Part shown: one piece after another, positions 44,520-53,058 of the stretch
How the letters are laid out: each line of letters opens with the position of its first letter
How positions within the stretch are numbered: position 1 is the stretch's first letter
DNA from: Synechococcus sp. Cruz-7E5
GTDB taxonomy: Bacteria > Cyanobacteriota > Cyanobacteriia > PCC-6307 > Cyanobiaceae
Direction of reading: 5' to 3'
Length of the DNA stretch: 64,000 nucleotides
Assembly: GCF_024345995.1 (NCBI RefSeq)
Contig: NZ_JAGQCE010000002.1
Location: 310,001 to 374,000 of the forward strand
Made by a program: the position numbers and the translations under genes
The notes under the pieces: model-generated
Told to the model about the DNA's origin: nothing
Database searches by the model: none
Seen by the model: only the letters and a program-made list of their open reading frames with translations

Positions 44520-44930
44520 TCAGGGAGTCGAAAGATCGAGGACGGGCTGGAGCAGGCCGAAGGTGGCCTGACCCCCCAGCCAGAGGCCAAGGGACACCAT
44601 CAACACCCCGGAGATCCGCTCCAGACGCTGGGCCGGCAGCACCGCCGCAAGCCAGCGTCCCAACAGCACCCCCGCCAGGCTGGAACAGATCAGGGCCAGG
44701 GCGGCCCCGGCGAACACCACGCCGGGCCGACCGGACTCAGCGGAGAGCAAAAGCGCCGCCAGCTGGGTCTTGTCGCCCAGCTCGGCGAGAAAAACCGTGG
44801 TGAAGGTGGTGGCGGCCACCGCCACAAAATCTGACGACTCCGGGGTCTCAATTTCATGGTTGGCGCTGGCCTCGGGGCTGCCGCTGGCCTCCGGGCTGGC
44901 GCTGGAATCGGGATCGACGGGGTCGCTCAT
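44520..44930 (-). CDS. Half-size UPF0016 cation transporter, copy 2
   Basis: 136 residues from ATG 44930. A Ser/Pro/Glu-rich N-terminal extension of ~38 residues (ASPEASGSPEASANHEIETP) precedes three helices with the motif TVFLAELGDKTQL. Together the two genes reconstitute the duplicated UPF0016 fold with two ELGDKT motifs. The ATG overlaps the stop of the upstream Cys-cluster gene by four bases. Confidence 0.85.
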   Translation of the reverse strand: MSDPVDPDSSASPEASGSPEASANHEIETPESSDFVAVAATTFTTVFLAELGDKTQLAALLLSAESGRPGVVFAGAALALICSSLAGVLLGRWLAAVLPAQRLERISGVLMVSLGLWLGGQATFGLLQPVLDLSTP

Positions 44931-45331
44931 GTCTGGTTCTGGAGCTCGCTGGGGATCGGGGCCGCAGGGTGGCCACCAGGCTGACGGGTGGCCCGCTCGA
45001 AGCGACGCATCACAACCGAGCGACCCCCATATTCCTCGCGGATCTGCTGCTGGCAGCAGGCGATCGCAAAGGCTTCCCCCTGCTCGAGCGGTATGGCGAA
45101 CAGCTGGGCGAGGGCGCCCACCCGGCAGAACTCGGGCCGATCGGCGTAGATGCGGCAGGTTCTCGAGCCCGTGTTGAAGTGGCGGCACCAGCCGTCGGCC
45201 CCCACCATCGAGAGGTAGAGCTGGCGCTGCTCCTCACTGAGGGCGTCGAGCGCTTCGCCCCGTTGCTCCGGGTCAAGACGGCAGCAGGCGCCGCAGCCGC
45301 TGATGCAGCTCCAGTGGGATCCTGCGCCCAT
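44927..45331 (-). CDS. YkgJ-like zinc/iron-binding cysteine-cluster protein
   Basis: 134 residues. N-terminal CISGCGACCRL at residues 9-19 (CxxxCxxCC cluster), then DGWCRHFN, TCRIYADRPEFCR and AIACCQQQI give the full UPF0153 metal-binding cysteine set. Function of the family is not established. Operon leader of the two UPF0016 transporters (four-base overlap), so a role around metal homeostasis is a reasonable inference. Confidence 0.85.
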   Translation of the reverse strand: MGAGSHWSCISGCGACCRLDPEQRGEALDALSEEQRQLYLSMVGADGWCRHFNTGSRTCRIYADRPEFCRVGALAQLFAIPLEQGEAFAIACCQQQIREEYGGRSVVMRRFERATRQPGGHPAAPIPSELQNQT

Positions 45332-45348
45332 CCGATCTGCTCCAACGG

Positions 45349-45367
45349 CTGTGACAAGGCGTCACAG
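45349..45367. promoter_or_regulatory. Perfect palindrome, candidate operator
   Basis: CTGTGAC at 45349-45355 and GTCACAG at 45361-45367 with a 5-base spacer. It lies between the divergent Cys-cluster gene (start 45331) and psb30 (start 45448). The half sites resemble Crp/Fnr-family TGTGA...TCACA, but the TGTGA-TCACA spacing is 7 rather than 6, so I do not assign it to a named regulator. Confidence 0.45.
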
Positions 45368-45447
45368 TGGCATGGGGACGGCGCTGCCGGGGGCCTGGGC
45401 GACCCGTACGCTGATTCCTCGAATTCCTTTATCCGAGCGCCGCATCC

Positions 45448-45555
45448 ATGGGAATCGATTTCCATCTGATCGCCAACTTCCTGGCGCTGGCCCTGATCAC
45501 CCTGGCGGGCCCGGCCGTGATCTTCATTCTCTTCTACAAACGCGGCGCCCTCTGA
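45448..45555 (+). CDS. psb30: Photosystem II protein Psb30 (Ycf12)
   Basis: 35 residues: [35 protein letters not shown]-like, i.e. one membrane helix starting with IDFHLIANF, the [11 protein letters not shown] core and the FYKRGAL end, which is the canonical Psb30/Ycf12 sequence. One-helix subunit of the PSII core near cytochrome b559. Its stop is only 6 bases from the convergent recJ stop. Confidence 0.93.
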   Translation: MGIDFHLIANFLALALITLAGPAVIFILFYKRGAL

Positions 45556-45557
45556 TC

Positions 45558-45576
45558 GGGCTCAGGCCTGAAGCCC
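45558..45576. terminator. Possible shared hairpin, psb30/recJ 3' ends
   Basis: GGGCTCAGG (45558-45566) against CCTGAAGCCC (45567-45576, one bulged A). It overlaps the recJ stop and sits 3 bases after psb30. The stem would need its central bases as the loop. No T-run; a weak candidate. Confidence 0.35.
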
Positions 45577-47451
45577 AAGGGCCAGGGCTGCCTCATCGAT
45601 CAGTGCCCGCACATAAGCAGGCTGATCCAGCGCCGGGAGCTCCACTTGGAGTTCCCGGCCTTCTTGATTGCGGATCAACACGCCATCCCCCTGACGCCGG
45701 CACCAGTAGGAACGCTGGCGCCGTCTGAGCAGGACATCGCCGCCACCACTGCCGCGCAATCCCACCAGGTCCAGTTGCAGGCGCTCCTCTCCCTGCCAGC
45801 TGTCGCTACGCAGGCGGTAGGCCACATCCACCAATTCCGGCACAGTGCCCTCTCCCTGCCAGCGCCAGGCAATCGCCCGCAGGCGGCTGCCCTGTTGCTC
45901 CAGCTCCAGTTGAAGGTGGCCGCCACGCAGCAGCCGCTGGCTGATCACCCGGCAGGAGTTGCTCCAGAACGTTGGTGTCGGCAGCCCCGCCCCCAGGGGC
46001 TCCAGCCGCTGAAGGTCGCGCCAGAAGCCACGGCTGATTCGGTTCAGGGCCAGGCAGGCTTCCGGCTCCACCGGCGAGCCACCGCCCCGGTCGCCAAGCC
46101 AGCTGGCCGCCAGGCCGTTGAGCTGTTCATGCAGATCCGCCAGCCGTTCGGCTTTCACCGTGAAGCCGCCGGCGGCGGGATGGCCACCATGGCGCTCCAG
46201 CAAGGCGCCGCAATGGGTCAGGGCCTGATCGACAGCAAACCCCCTGGGTGCCCGCACCGAAGCCCTCAGCCTGCCGCCCCCTTCACCGGCGAGCAGGGCC
46301 ACGGGCAAGCCGTAACGCTCCACGAGCCTGGCGGCCACGATGCCGATCACTCCGTGATGCCAGTGGGTCTGGGCGAGAAGGACAAAAGGGCTGGGCTCGG
46401 GGCCATCGGCCTCCACCAGGGCCACCGCCTCCGCCTCGATTGCCTCACAGAGCTCTCGCCGCTGACGGTTGAGGGCCTCGCAGTCCTGGGCCAGGGCCAT
46501 GGCGCGCTCGCGGTCGGCGGTGGTGAGCAGATCCACCACGAGCGCCGGATCGCCAAGCCTCCCCACCGCATTGATACGCGGCGCCAGTTTGAAGGCCACC
46601 GCCGTGGCATCGAGGGGCTCCTCCCCCAGCCCCGCCAGCCGTTGCAGCGCCTGCAGGCCGGGCAGAGGTGATGCATGCAGATGCCTGAGGCCATCCCGCA
46701 GCCAGCGCCGGTTGACCCCCAGCAGAGGAGCCATGTCGGCCACCGTGCCGATGCAGAACAGATCCAGGGCCATGGCGGTGGCGTCGGCGCGACCCAGTTC
46801 CGTGGCCAGCACCATCGCCAGCAGATAGGCCAGCCCGACCCCTGCCAGGCCCCGGTAGGGGGAGCCCACAGGGGTGCAGGCGGGATGAAGCAACGCCAGA
46901 TAAGGCGGGGGCTCGGCGGGCAGGCTGTGGTGATCGGTGAGGATCACCTCAAGCCCAAGATCCCGGGCTCGATCGAGGGCCTCCCGGGCGGCTATGCCGT
47001 TGTCGACCGTGACCAGCAGGCGCACCCCCTCCCCCCAGAGGCGTTCCACCATGCCGGCATTGAGGCCGTAACCCTCCTCCTGGCGGCTGGGGATGGCGGC
47101 TTGTGGCCGGGCCCCCAGTCGCTCCAGTACCCCCACCAGCAGTGCCGTGCTGGTCATGCCGTCGGCGTCGTAATCGCCGCAGATCGCCACCGGCTCCGCC
47201 ACGGCGCAGGCTCGCACCAGCCGCTGCACCGCCACGGTCAGATCGGCGAAGTGCAGCCGGGGATCGGGAGCGGCGGGGGGCTCCAGCAGTTCGGCGATCG
47301 CTTCTGGGCTGTCGAAACCCCGCCGGCGCAGCACCGCCAGCAGTTCCGGCGGCAGGCCCAAGGCCGCCATCCCCCTGGCCTGGGCTTCATCCTCGATGGT
47401 CGGCAGGGGTGCTGGCAGTTGCCAGCGTTGCTCGGGCGGAGTGAAGGGCAG
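45562..47451 (-). CDS. recJ: Single-stranded-DNA exonuclease RecJ, non-ATG start
   Basis: 5'-3' ssDNA exonuclease in mismatch repair and RecF-type recombination. DHH motifs: AICGDYDADGMTSTALL (near 70 from the ATG), VILTDHHSLP, and RINAVGRLGD; the DHHA1 motif is HGGHPAAGGF. The first ATG in frame is 47370 (602 residues), but the RecJ-like coding continues upstream (QRWQLPAPLP, with the family Trp) as far as a TGA at 47473-47475. No ATG/GTG/TTG lies between; CTG 47451 gives 629 residues, with ATC 47466 as the alternative. Confidence 0.92.
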   Translation of the reverse strand: MPFTPPEQRWQLPAPLPTIEDEAQARGMAALGLPPELLAVLRRRGFDSPEAIAELLEPPAAPDPRLHFADLTVAVQRLVRACAVAEPVAICGDYDADGMTSTALLVGVLERLGARPQAAIPSRQEEGYGLNAGMVERLWGEGVRLLVTVDNGIAAREALDRARDLGLEVILTDHHSLPAEPPPYLALLHPACTPVGSPYRGLAGVGLAYLLAMVLATELGRADATAMALDLFCIGTVADMAPLLGVNRRWLRDGLRHLHASPLPGLQALQRLAGLGEEPLDATAVAFKLAPRINAVGRLGDPALVVDLLTTADRERAMALAQDCEALNRQRRELCEAIEAEAVALVEADGPEPSPFVLLAQTHWHHGVIGIVAARLVERYGLPVALLAGEGGGRLRASVRAPRGFAVDQALTHCGALLERHGGHPAAGGFTVKAERLADLHEQLNGLAASWLGDRGGGSPVEPEACLALNRISRGFWRDLQRLEPLGAGLPTPTFWSNSCRVISQRLLRGGHLQLELEQQGSRLRAIAWRWQGEGTVPELVDVAYRLRSDSWQGEERLQLDLVGLRGSGGGDVLLRRRQRSYWCRRQGDGVLIRNQEGRELQVELPALDQPAYVRALIDEAALALGLQA

Positions 47452-47511
47452 GGGAACCTCGGGGATCGGGACTCATTCTGATCGGCTGGCCCCAGCTCCT
47501 AGCCTGGGTCG

Positions 47512-48288
47512 ATGCAAGTCCGTGCCGCCCAGGGTTCCCTGCGTGCCCTGCTCTGGGACGTGGACGGCACGCTGGCTGAAACTGAACTTGACGGCCACCG
47601 GGTCGCCTTCAACCGGGCCTTTGCGGAGCTGGGTCTCCCCTGGCAGTGGGACCGCTCCACCTACATCGAGCTGCTGGCGATCAGCGGCGGGCGTGAGCGC
47701 ATGCGCTGGTTTTTCCTGCAGCAGCAGGGAAGGGAGCCTGAGGAGTCGTTGCTGGAAGCGTTGCACAAAAGTAAGCAGGGTCACTACCGCGAGCTTGTGG
47801 TGGCTGGCGAGGTGCGGCTGCGGCCAGGGGTGCGGCGCCTGATCGAGGCGGCGGCGGCGGCCGGCCTTCAGCAGGCGATCGTCACCACCAGCGGTCGCGA
47901 GGCGGTGGCGGCTCTGCTGGAGAACCAGCTCAGGGAGCAGAGCCGGCTGCTGCCGCTGCGGATCTGTGGAGACGAAGTGCGCACCAAGAAGCCCGATCCC
48001 GAGGCCTATGCCCTGGCTTTGCAGCGTCTGGGGCTGGACCCTGCCCAGGCGGTGGCCCTTGAGGATTCCCCTGCAGGCCTGGCGGCGGCCGCGGCAGCCG
48101 GTCTGCGCTGCCTGGTGACCCTCAGTGCCGCGTCCAGCCAGGCCTCAGCCTCGGTGTTCAGCGCCGCCTCCAGCCTCACCGATGGCCTGGGTGAGGTCAC
48201 GGCGCCCGCGAGGGTGCTGCGTGGCCCCGCTTGTGCCGGCGGCCTGATCACGCTCTCCTACCTGGAGCAGTTGCCACCAGTGCCATGA
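47512..48288 (+). CDS. cbbY: CbbY-type HAD phosphatase
   Basis: 258 residues, HAD subclass IA. Motif I DVDGTLAETE near 17-26, cap region with AFNRAFAELGLPWQWDRSTYIELLAISGGRERM very like Rhodobacter CbbY, Ser/Thr motif TTSG, and KKPDPEAY...ALEDSPAGL (motifs III/IV). CbbY removes xylulose-1,5-bisphosphate, a RuBisCO inhibitor. First gene of an overlapping trio with ycf20-like and glycerate kinase genes. Confidence 0.85.
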   Translation: MQVRAAQGSLRALLWDVDGTLAETELDGHRVAFNRAFAELGLPWQWDRSTYIELLAISGGRERMRWFFLQQQGREPEESLLEALHKSKQGHYRELVVAGEVRLRPGVRRLIEAAAAAGLQQAIVTTSGREAVAALLENQLREQSRLLPLRICGDEVRTKKPDPEAYALALQRLGLDPAQAVALEDSPAGLAAAAAAGLRCLVTLSAASSQASASVFSAASSLTDGLGEVTAPARVLRGPACAGGLITLSYLEQLPPVP

Positions 48289-48629
48289 GCCCGTTGCCCG
48301 TGCAATCCACCCGCCTGCAGCAGGCCCTGGAGAGCAGCGGCCGCACGGCCCTTTCCGGATGGCGTGGCAACTGGCGCCACCGCAGCCTGGCGCTGCTCGC
48401 GCTCCTGCTCGGCTTGTTTGCCGGCAACAACGTCACCTCATTTGTGCTCTACCAGTTCGGACCACGCCCCCTGGCGGTGCTGCTGCTGGTGGTGCTGGTG
48501 GAACTGGTGGCTCGCCTGCGCAGCCACTGGGTGCGCGGTGAACCCTCCCTGGGCTGGGTGCTCTGCGACAACCTGCGCATTGGTGTGGTCTACGCCGTGG
48601 TGCTGGAAGGGTTCAAGCTCGGCTCGTGA
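48285..48629 (+). CDS. Ycf20-like (DUF565) membrane protein
   Basis: 114 residues from ATG 48285, overlapping the cbbY stop (ATGA). NWRHRSLALLALLLGLFAGNNVTSF and the following LAVLLLVVLVELVARLRS have the two-helix layout of Ycf20/DUF565, a small family in cyanobacteria and plastids with suggested links to photoprotection. Its stop overlaps the GTG start of the kinase gene. Confidence 0.75.
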   Translation: MSPLPVQSTRLQQALESSGRTALSGWRGNWRHRSLALLALLLGLFAGNNVTSFVLYQFGPRPLAVLLLVVLVELVARLRSHWVRGEPSLGWVLCDNLRIGVVYAVVLEGFKLGS

Positions 48630-49654
48630 GCGGCCGCTCCTGGCCCTGGGGATTCCCGCCGGAGCCTCACCGCCAGCTGCTGAGCGGCTGCGGCGTGCGT
48701 GATCCCCTCGCCTGGGAGCAGGAGTGGCAGCAACGTCTAGGCGCCTGGCAGGGGCCGCCCCATCCCAGCCTGCTCTGGGGCCTCATCCTGCCCCTGCTCA
48801 GCTGCTGCTTCTCCAGGTCTGGAGGCGGGGAGGCGGGCTGGCGCCCCCCGCTGCTGATCGGTTTGAACGGGCCGGTGGGGGCAGGCAAGACCACCATCGG
48901 CCGGGTGCTGCAGCAGCTGGCCCCCAGCCTCGGCCTGCGCCTGGCGGTGGTCTCGATCGATGACGCCTACCTCCCCTTTGAGCTGAGGCTGCAGCGGCTG
49001 GCGGGCAATCCCTTCGGGGTGAGCCGCGTTCCGCCCGGCAGCCACGATCTGCCCCTGTTGCTGGAGTGCCTGAGGCGCTGGCGCTCGGGAGAGCCGTTGC
49101 AGCTGCCCCGTTTTGACAAACGCCTGAGAGCCGGCCAGGGGGATCGGGCCGGCTGGCAACGCTTCGAGGCCGTCGACGTGCTGGTGCTGGAGGGCTGGCT
49201 GGTGGGCTGCCGGGCTCTGGGGGAAAACGCTCTCTCCAGGGCGATGGCGAGGCCTTTGCAGGAGTGGAGCAGCCCCCTGAGTGCTGCTGAACTGGCCTGG
49301 CTTCCCCGCTGGGACCGGGAGTTGCAGGCCTATCAGCCGCTCTGGGATCAGCTTGATGGGCTCTGGCTGCTCAGGCCCAGCCGCTGGAGCCTGCCATTGC
49401 GCTGGCGTCTTCAGGCCGAAGCACATCAGCGCCGATCAGCCGGCCAGGCACTCCAGGCTTCAGAAGTGGCCTCGTTGGTGAGAGCAACCCTGGCTGCTCT
49501 GCCCCCTGAGCTCTATCAGGACTGTCTGTCCGGTGCACAGCCTGGATCCTCGGCTACCAACGCCTTGATCAGACTTGATGGCCAGCGACGCTGCATCTGG
49601 AGCGGGCCGGCGGAGCAAACGCAGTGGCCTGGATCTCGGACCAAGGGACACTGA
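48626..49654 (+). CDS. D-glycerate 3-kinase (plant/cyanobacterial GLYK type)
   Basis: Final step of photorespiration, ATP-dependent conversion of glycerate to 3-phosphoglycerate. 342 residues from GTG 48626. Walker A GLNGPVGAGKTT near 77-88, then SIDDAYLP and RVPPGSHDLPLLLECL, and LEGWLVGCR, all typical of the P-loop GLYK family. Cotranscribed with cbbY and the Ycf20-like gene by overlapping codons. Confidence 0.88.
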   Translation: MSGRSWPWGFPPEPHRQLLSGCGVRDPLAWEQEWQQRLGAWQGPPHPSLLWGLILPLLSCCFSRSGGGEAGWRPPLLIGLNGPVGAGKTTIGRVLQQLAPSLGLRLAVVSIDDAYLPFELRLQRLAGNPFGVSRVPPGSHDLPLLLECLRRWRSGEPLQLPRFDKRLRAGQGDRAGWQRFEAVDVLVLEGWLVGCRALGENALSRAMARPLQEWSSPLSAAELAWLPRWDRELQAYQPLWDQLDGLWLLRPSRWSLPLRWRLQAEAHQRRSAGQALQASEVASLVRATLAALPPELYQDCLSGAQPGSSATNALIRLDGQRRCIWSGPAEQTQWPGSRTKGH

Positions 49655-49781
49655 ACCAGGTGCAATGCAAATCAGGTCAGCTTTGGTGAAGTCGATCCAG
49701 CAGCCGCTGTGTTACTTACGTTGCCCGATCAAAGTGATCTTCGATCGGTGTGTTGTGCGGCGAGCGTGATCTGAGCAGGGC

Positions 49782-49961
49782 TCAGCTCTCGGCGTCTTCG
49801 GCGGATTCGTCGATCGGATAGACGAAGCCCTGGGCCCGGCCACTCAAGACTGCCTTGCCCAGAGACATGGCCTTTCGAGCGGCAACGGTTGCCTTCGCCT
49901 TCCAGTGGGCATGGCGCTGGTTGCGCTTGCCCTTGGAGGTTTTCTTCTTGGGAACAGCCAT
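49782..49961 (-). CDS. rpmF: 50S ribosomal protein L32
   Basis: 59 residues: [20 protein letters not shown]-type basic N-terminus, then [11 protein letters not shown] and an acidic end DESAEDAES. Typical cyanobacterial L32, without the zinc cysteines of some bacterial forms. Divergent from ftsH, whose plausible starts lie 37-85 bases away. Confidence 0.95.
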   Translation of the reverse strand: MAVPKKKTSKGKRNQRHAHWKAKATVAARKAMSLGKAVLSGRAQGFVYPIDESAEDAES

Positions 49962-50045
49962 CCCGCACGATCAGCCAAACAACGATCTTCCGTTGTCGTG
50001 AGGCCTTTCGTCAAATCGCTAAGCTCATTCCAGAAGCAGAACCCT

Positions 50046-51974
50046 GTGAGCAGCCCGCGTCCGGTGCTCCCTCTTTGGCCAGAGGGTACCCCTGCTGTCC
50101 TGGCCGCGGCACCGGCCCAGCCGGAGGCCACTCCCTCCCCAACCCCCACCAGGGAGGGGGGTCTGATGGGCCGCCTGGTGCGACAGCCCGAACCGATTCC
50201 GTCTTACAGCGAGCTGCTCACCCTGATCAAGGGGGGCACGATCAAGGAGCTGGAGCTCTCACCACGGCAGCGGGAGGTGCAGGTCCAGTTCAAGGACGGC
50301 CGCAGCATCCGGGTGCCAGTATTCGCCAACGATTCGCTGTTGCTGCGCACGGCCGAGCAGAGCAGCGTTCCGCTCACGGTGCGCGATGACCGCCAGGACG
50401 ACGCCACCGCCGGGCTGTTGGTGAACGTTCTGCTGGTGGTGCTGCTGCTGGGTGGACTCACCTTGCTGCTGCGACGCTCCTCCCAGGTGGCCAGCAAAGC
50501 TATGGGCTTCGGCCGCAGCCAGCCCCGCCTGCAGCCGGAGGGCTCCGTGGGCGTTCGCTTCGAAGATGTGGCCGGTATCAATGAGGCCAAGGCTGAACTT
50601 CAGGAGGTGGTGAGCTTCCTGCGTCAACCGGAGCGGTTCACCGCCCTTGGAGCCAAGATCCCCAAGGGGGTGCTCCTGGTGGGACCGCCTGGAACCGGCA
50701 AGACCCTGCTGGCCAAGGCGATCGCCGGCGAGGCCGGGGTTCCCTTCTTCTCGATGGCCGCATCGGAGTTCGTGGAGCTGTTCGTGGGGGTGGGTGCCAG
50801 CCGGGTGCGTGATCTGTTCAAACGGGCCAAGGAGAAAGCTCCCTGCATCATTTTCATTGATGAGGTGGACGCGGTGGGACGTCAGCGCGGTGCCGGCATC
50901 GGTGGCGGCAACGACGAGCGGGAGCAGACCCTCAACCAGTTGCTCACGGAGATGGATGGCTTCGAGCAGAACTCGGGCGTGATCCTGATTGCGGCCACCA
51001 ACCGCCCGGATGTGCTCGATGCGGCCCTCACCCGCCCGGGACGCTTCGACCGCCAGATCCAGGTGGACCTGCCCGACCGCCTGGGCCGCGAAGCGATCCT
51101 GGCGGTTCATGCCCGCAGCCGCCCCCTCGATCCCTCAGTCTCGCTGAGCACCTGGGCGGCGCGCACCCCTGGCTTTTCCGGGGCCGATCTGGCCAATCTG
51201 CTCAATGAGGGTGCCATTCTCACCGCCCGCCGCCAGCGCAGCAGCATCGACGACCAGGCGCTCAGCGACGCCCTGGAGCGCATCACCATGGGCCTGGCGG
51301 TTGCCCCTCTGCAGGACAGTGCCAAGAAGCGCCTGATCGCCTACCACGAGATCGGTCACGCCCTGCTGAGCACTCTGGTGCCCCACGCCGACAAGCTCGA
51401 CAAGGTGACCCTGCTGCCCCGCTCCGGTGGTGTCGGCGGCTTTGCCCGCACCATGCCGGATGAGGAGATCCTCGATTCAGGACTGATCAGCAAGGCCTAC
51501 CTGCAGGCCCGGCTGGTGGTGGTCATGGGTGGCCGCGCCGCTGAACTGGTGGTCTTCGGTCCGAGTGAGATCACCCAGGGTGCCTCCGGTGATCTGCAGA
51601 TGGCCACCCGTATCAGCCGGGAGATGGTGACTCGCTATGGCTTTTCTCCCCTCGGTCAGGTGGCCCTGGAGGGGGACGGCCATGAAGTGTTCCTGGGCCG
51701 TGATCTGATCCATACCCGCCCCAGCTACGCCGAATCCACCGGCAGTCAGATCGACCTTCAGGTGCGTCAGCTCTCCCAGCAGGCCCTGGACCAGGCGTTG
51801 GCTCTGCTGCGCCCCAGACGTGCCCTGATGGACGAGCTGGTCGACCGCCTCATTGAGCAGGAAACCCTCGGGGGCGACGATTTCCGCGCCATCGTTGACA
51901 GCTTCGAAGCCAGCGGGGCTTCCCCTGCTGAGGCTGGTTCCCAGGCGGCCCTGCCGGTGGCTGGCCACGCCTGA
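50046..51974 (+). CDS. ftsH: ATP-dependent zinc metalloprotease FtsH
   Basis: Membrane AAA+ protease. Start taken as GTG 50046 (642 residues); GTG 49998 is an alternative, and the longer frame from 49905 would overlap rpmF on the other strand. Walker A GPPGTGKT, Walker [39 protein letters not shown], and the zinc motif HEIGH are intact. Only one convincing membrane helix is seen ([19 protein letters not shown], ~residues 120-138); the N-terminal helix usual for FtsH is not visible with either start. In cyanobacteria FtsH proteins handle PSII repair and other membrane protein turnover; which paralogue this is cannot be decided here. Confidence 0.9.
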   Translation: MSSPRPVLPLWPEGTPAVLAAAPAQPEATPSPTPTREGGLMGRLVRQPEPIPSYSELLTLIKGGTIKELELSPRQREVQVQFKDGRSIRVPVFANDSLLLRTAEQSSVPLTVRDDRQDDATAGLLVNVLLVVLLLGGLTLLLRRSSQVASKAMGFGRSQPRLQPEGSVGVRFEDVAGINEAKAELQEVVSFLRQPERFTALGAKIPKGVLLVGPPGTGKTLLAKAIAGEAGVPFFSMAASEFVELFVGVGASRVRDLFKRAKEKAPCIIFIDEVDAVGRQRGAGIGGGNDEREQTLNQLLTEMDGFEQNSGVILIAATNRPDVLDAALTRPGRFDRQIQVDLPDRLGREAILAVHARSRPLDPSVSLSTWAARTPGFSGADLANLLNEGAILTARRQRSSIDDQALSDALERITMGLAVAPLQDSAKKRLIAYHEIGHALLSTLVPHADKLDKVTLLPRSGGVGGFARTMPDEEILDSGLISKAYLQARLVVVMGGRAAELVVFGPSEITQGASGDLQMATRISREMVTRYGFSPLGQVALEGDGHEVFLGRDLIHTRPSYAESTGSQIDLQVRQLSQQALDQALALLRPRRALMDELVDRLIEQETLGGDDFRAIVDSFEASGASPAEAGSQAALPVAGHA

Positions 51975-52002
51975 GCCAGAAACCGAGTCGGGCCAGTGCT
52001 GA

Positions 52003-52958
52003 TCAGGTGAAGCGGATGTCGAGGCTGCGCAGATAGGTGTGCAGGGCGGCGTCCTGGATCGGCAGCAGCAGGGCGTCCTCACCGCTTTCGTTCACATGGC
52101 CGCGCCCGGCTCCCACTCCATCCTCAGCGGGTTGCGAATCGTGCCGTCAGGATTGAGCTCGGGTCCCGAGAGAGTGGCGCAGCCCGGGGCGCAGGCGATC
52201 ACCAGGTCCAGGGCCACCGACTGGTGCCGATGGGGGGCCTGAACAGCCCCGGCAGGCACCAGCCCGTACATGGCCCAGAGGGTGTGGGTCACCGTGCGGC
52301 TGGCAGGGAGATCGCTGTTGGCCAGCAGCAGGCTGAGCCGGTTGCTGCGGGCGCTGCTGGGATCCGCTGCCAGGGCAGCCAGCTCCCGCCGCAGCCATTC
52401 GCCCGGGTAATGGGTGGCCTCGAAACGGGGCTGATCGGCGCTCACCCCCAGGTGGCTGAGCAGCGGGGCGTCATGGACCCAGTAGAGAACGCTCTCCTCG
52501 CTGGCTTCCAGCTGAGCCGCCTCGCCGCAGGGCAGCACGAACAGATCCCCCTGGCTCCAGTTCTGATCCACCGCACCGCCCAGGGCCCCCGCCGGCCGCC
52601 GGCAGCGGCCGGCGCCGCGCCAGACGTAGAACAGGAAGCTGGTGGCGTTGGCCCCGGCGCTGATCGACTCACCAGCCAGGATGCGGATGAAGTTGGCACT
52701 CAGGGCCGGGCTGGTGGCAGGACTGCGGCAACCCAGCTCCCGGCTCAGATCCAGAGGAAGAATGGCGCTGGGGCCGCTGGCGTGCAACTCCGGTCCCCAG
52801 CGCCCTTGGGGAATCGGCTCAGTGAGGCCCCGTCGCACCGGATTGGCCGCCTGACGGTAGTCAAAGAGCAGGGCCTTGCCGGCCGGAGCCATCGACAGGG
52901 CGGCGCTCTCATCAGGCCGCAAGGTCACCAGGGCTTCGGGAGCTTGGGTCATGGACAC
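52003..52958 (-). pseudogene. Frameshifted cupin dioxygenase (gentisate-dioxygenase-like)
   Basis: From ATG 52958 the frame encodes 288 residues with two cupin-like halves (SANFIRILAGESISAGANATSFLFYVWRG; GLVPAGAVQAPHRHQSVALDLV) and stops prematurely after MEWEPGAAM at 52092. In the +1 register the expected C-terminus continues as HVNESGEDALLLPIQDAALHTYLRSLDIRFT and ends at 52003-52005. The conserved block normally between them (roughly a dozen residues with a metal His) is missing, so a small frameshifting deletion occurred near 52100. The total length would have been about 330 residues. Family members are gentisate 1,2-dioxygenase-like cupins of mostly unknown substrate. Confidence 0.75.
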
Positions 52959-53058
52959 AGCCGCACGGAACGTGCGCTGAGCCTATGGAGGATGCCCACC
53001 CCATTGGGTGCCTGCGGTCACACCTGTGCTCGGGGGGGCTGTCGTGAACGGAGCCTGA

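Noticed and set aside
45349-45367. Named Crp or NtcA binding site
   Set aside because: Half-site spacing is 7 rather than the 6 of Crp, and the GTA-N8-TAC of NtcA is absent, so only an unnamed palindrome is reported.
49905-50045. Upstream extension of ftsH with a hydrophobic start
   Set aside because: It overlaps rpmF on the opposite strand across its conserved basic N-terminus. The hydrophobic sequence is the antisense of Lys/Gly/Arg codons, so I prefer GTG 50046, though it is noted as the possible missing helix.
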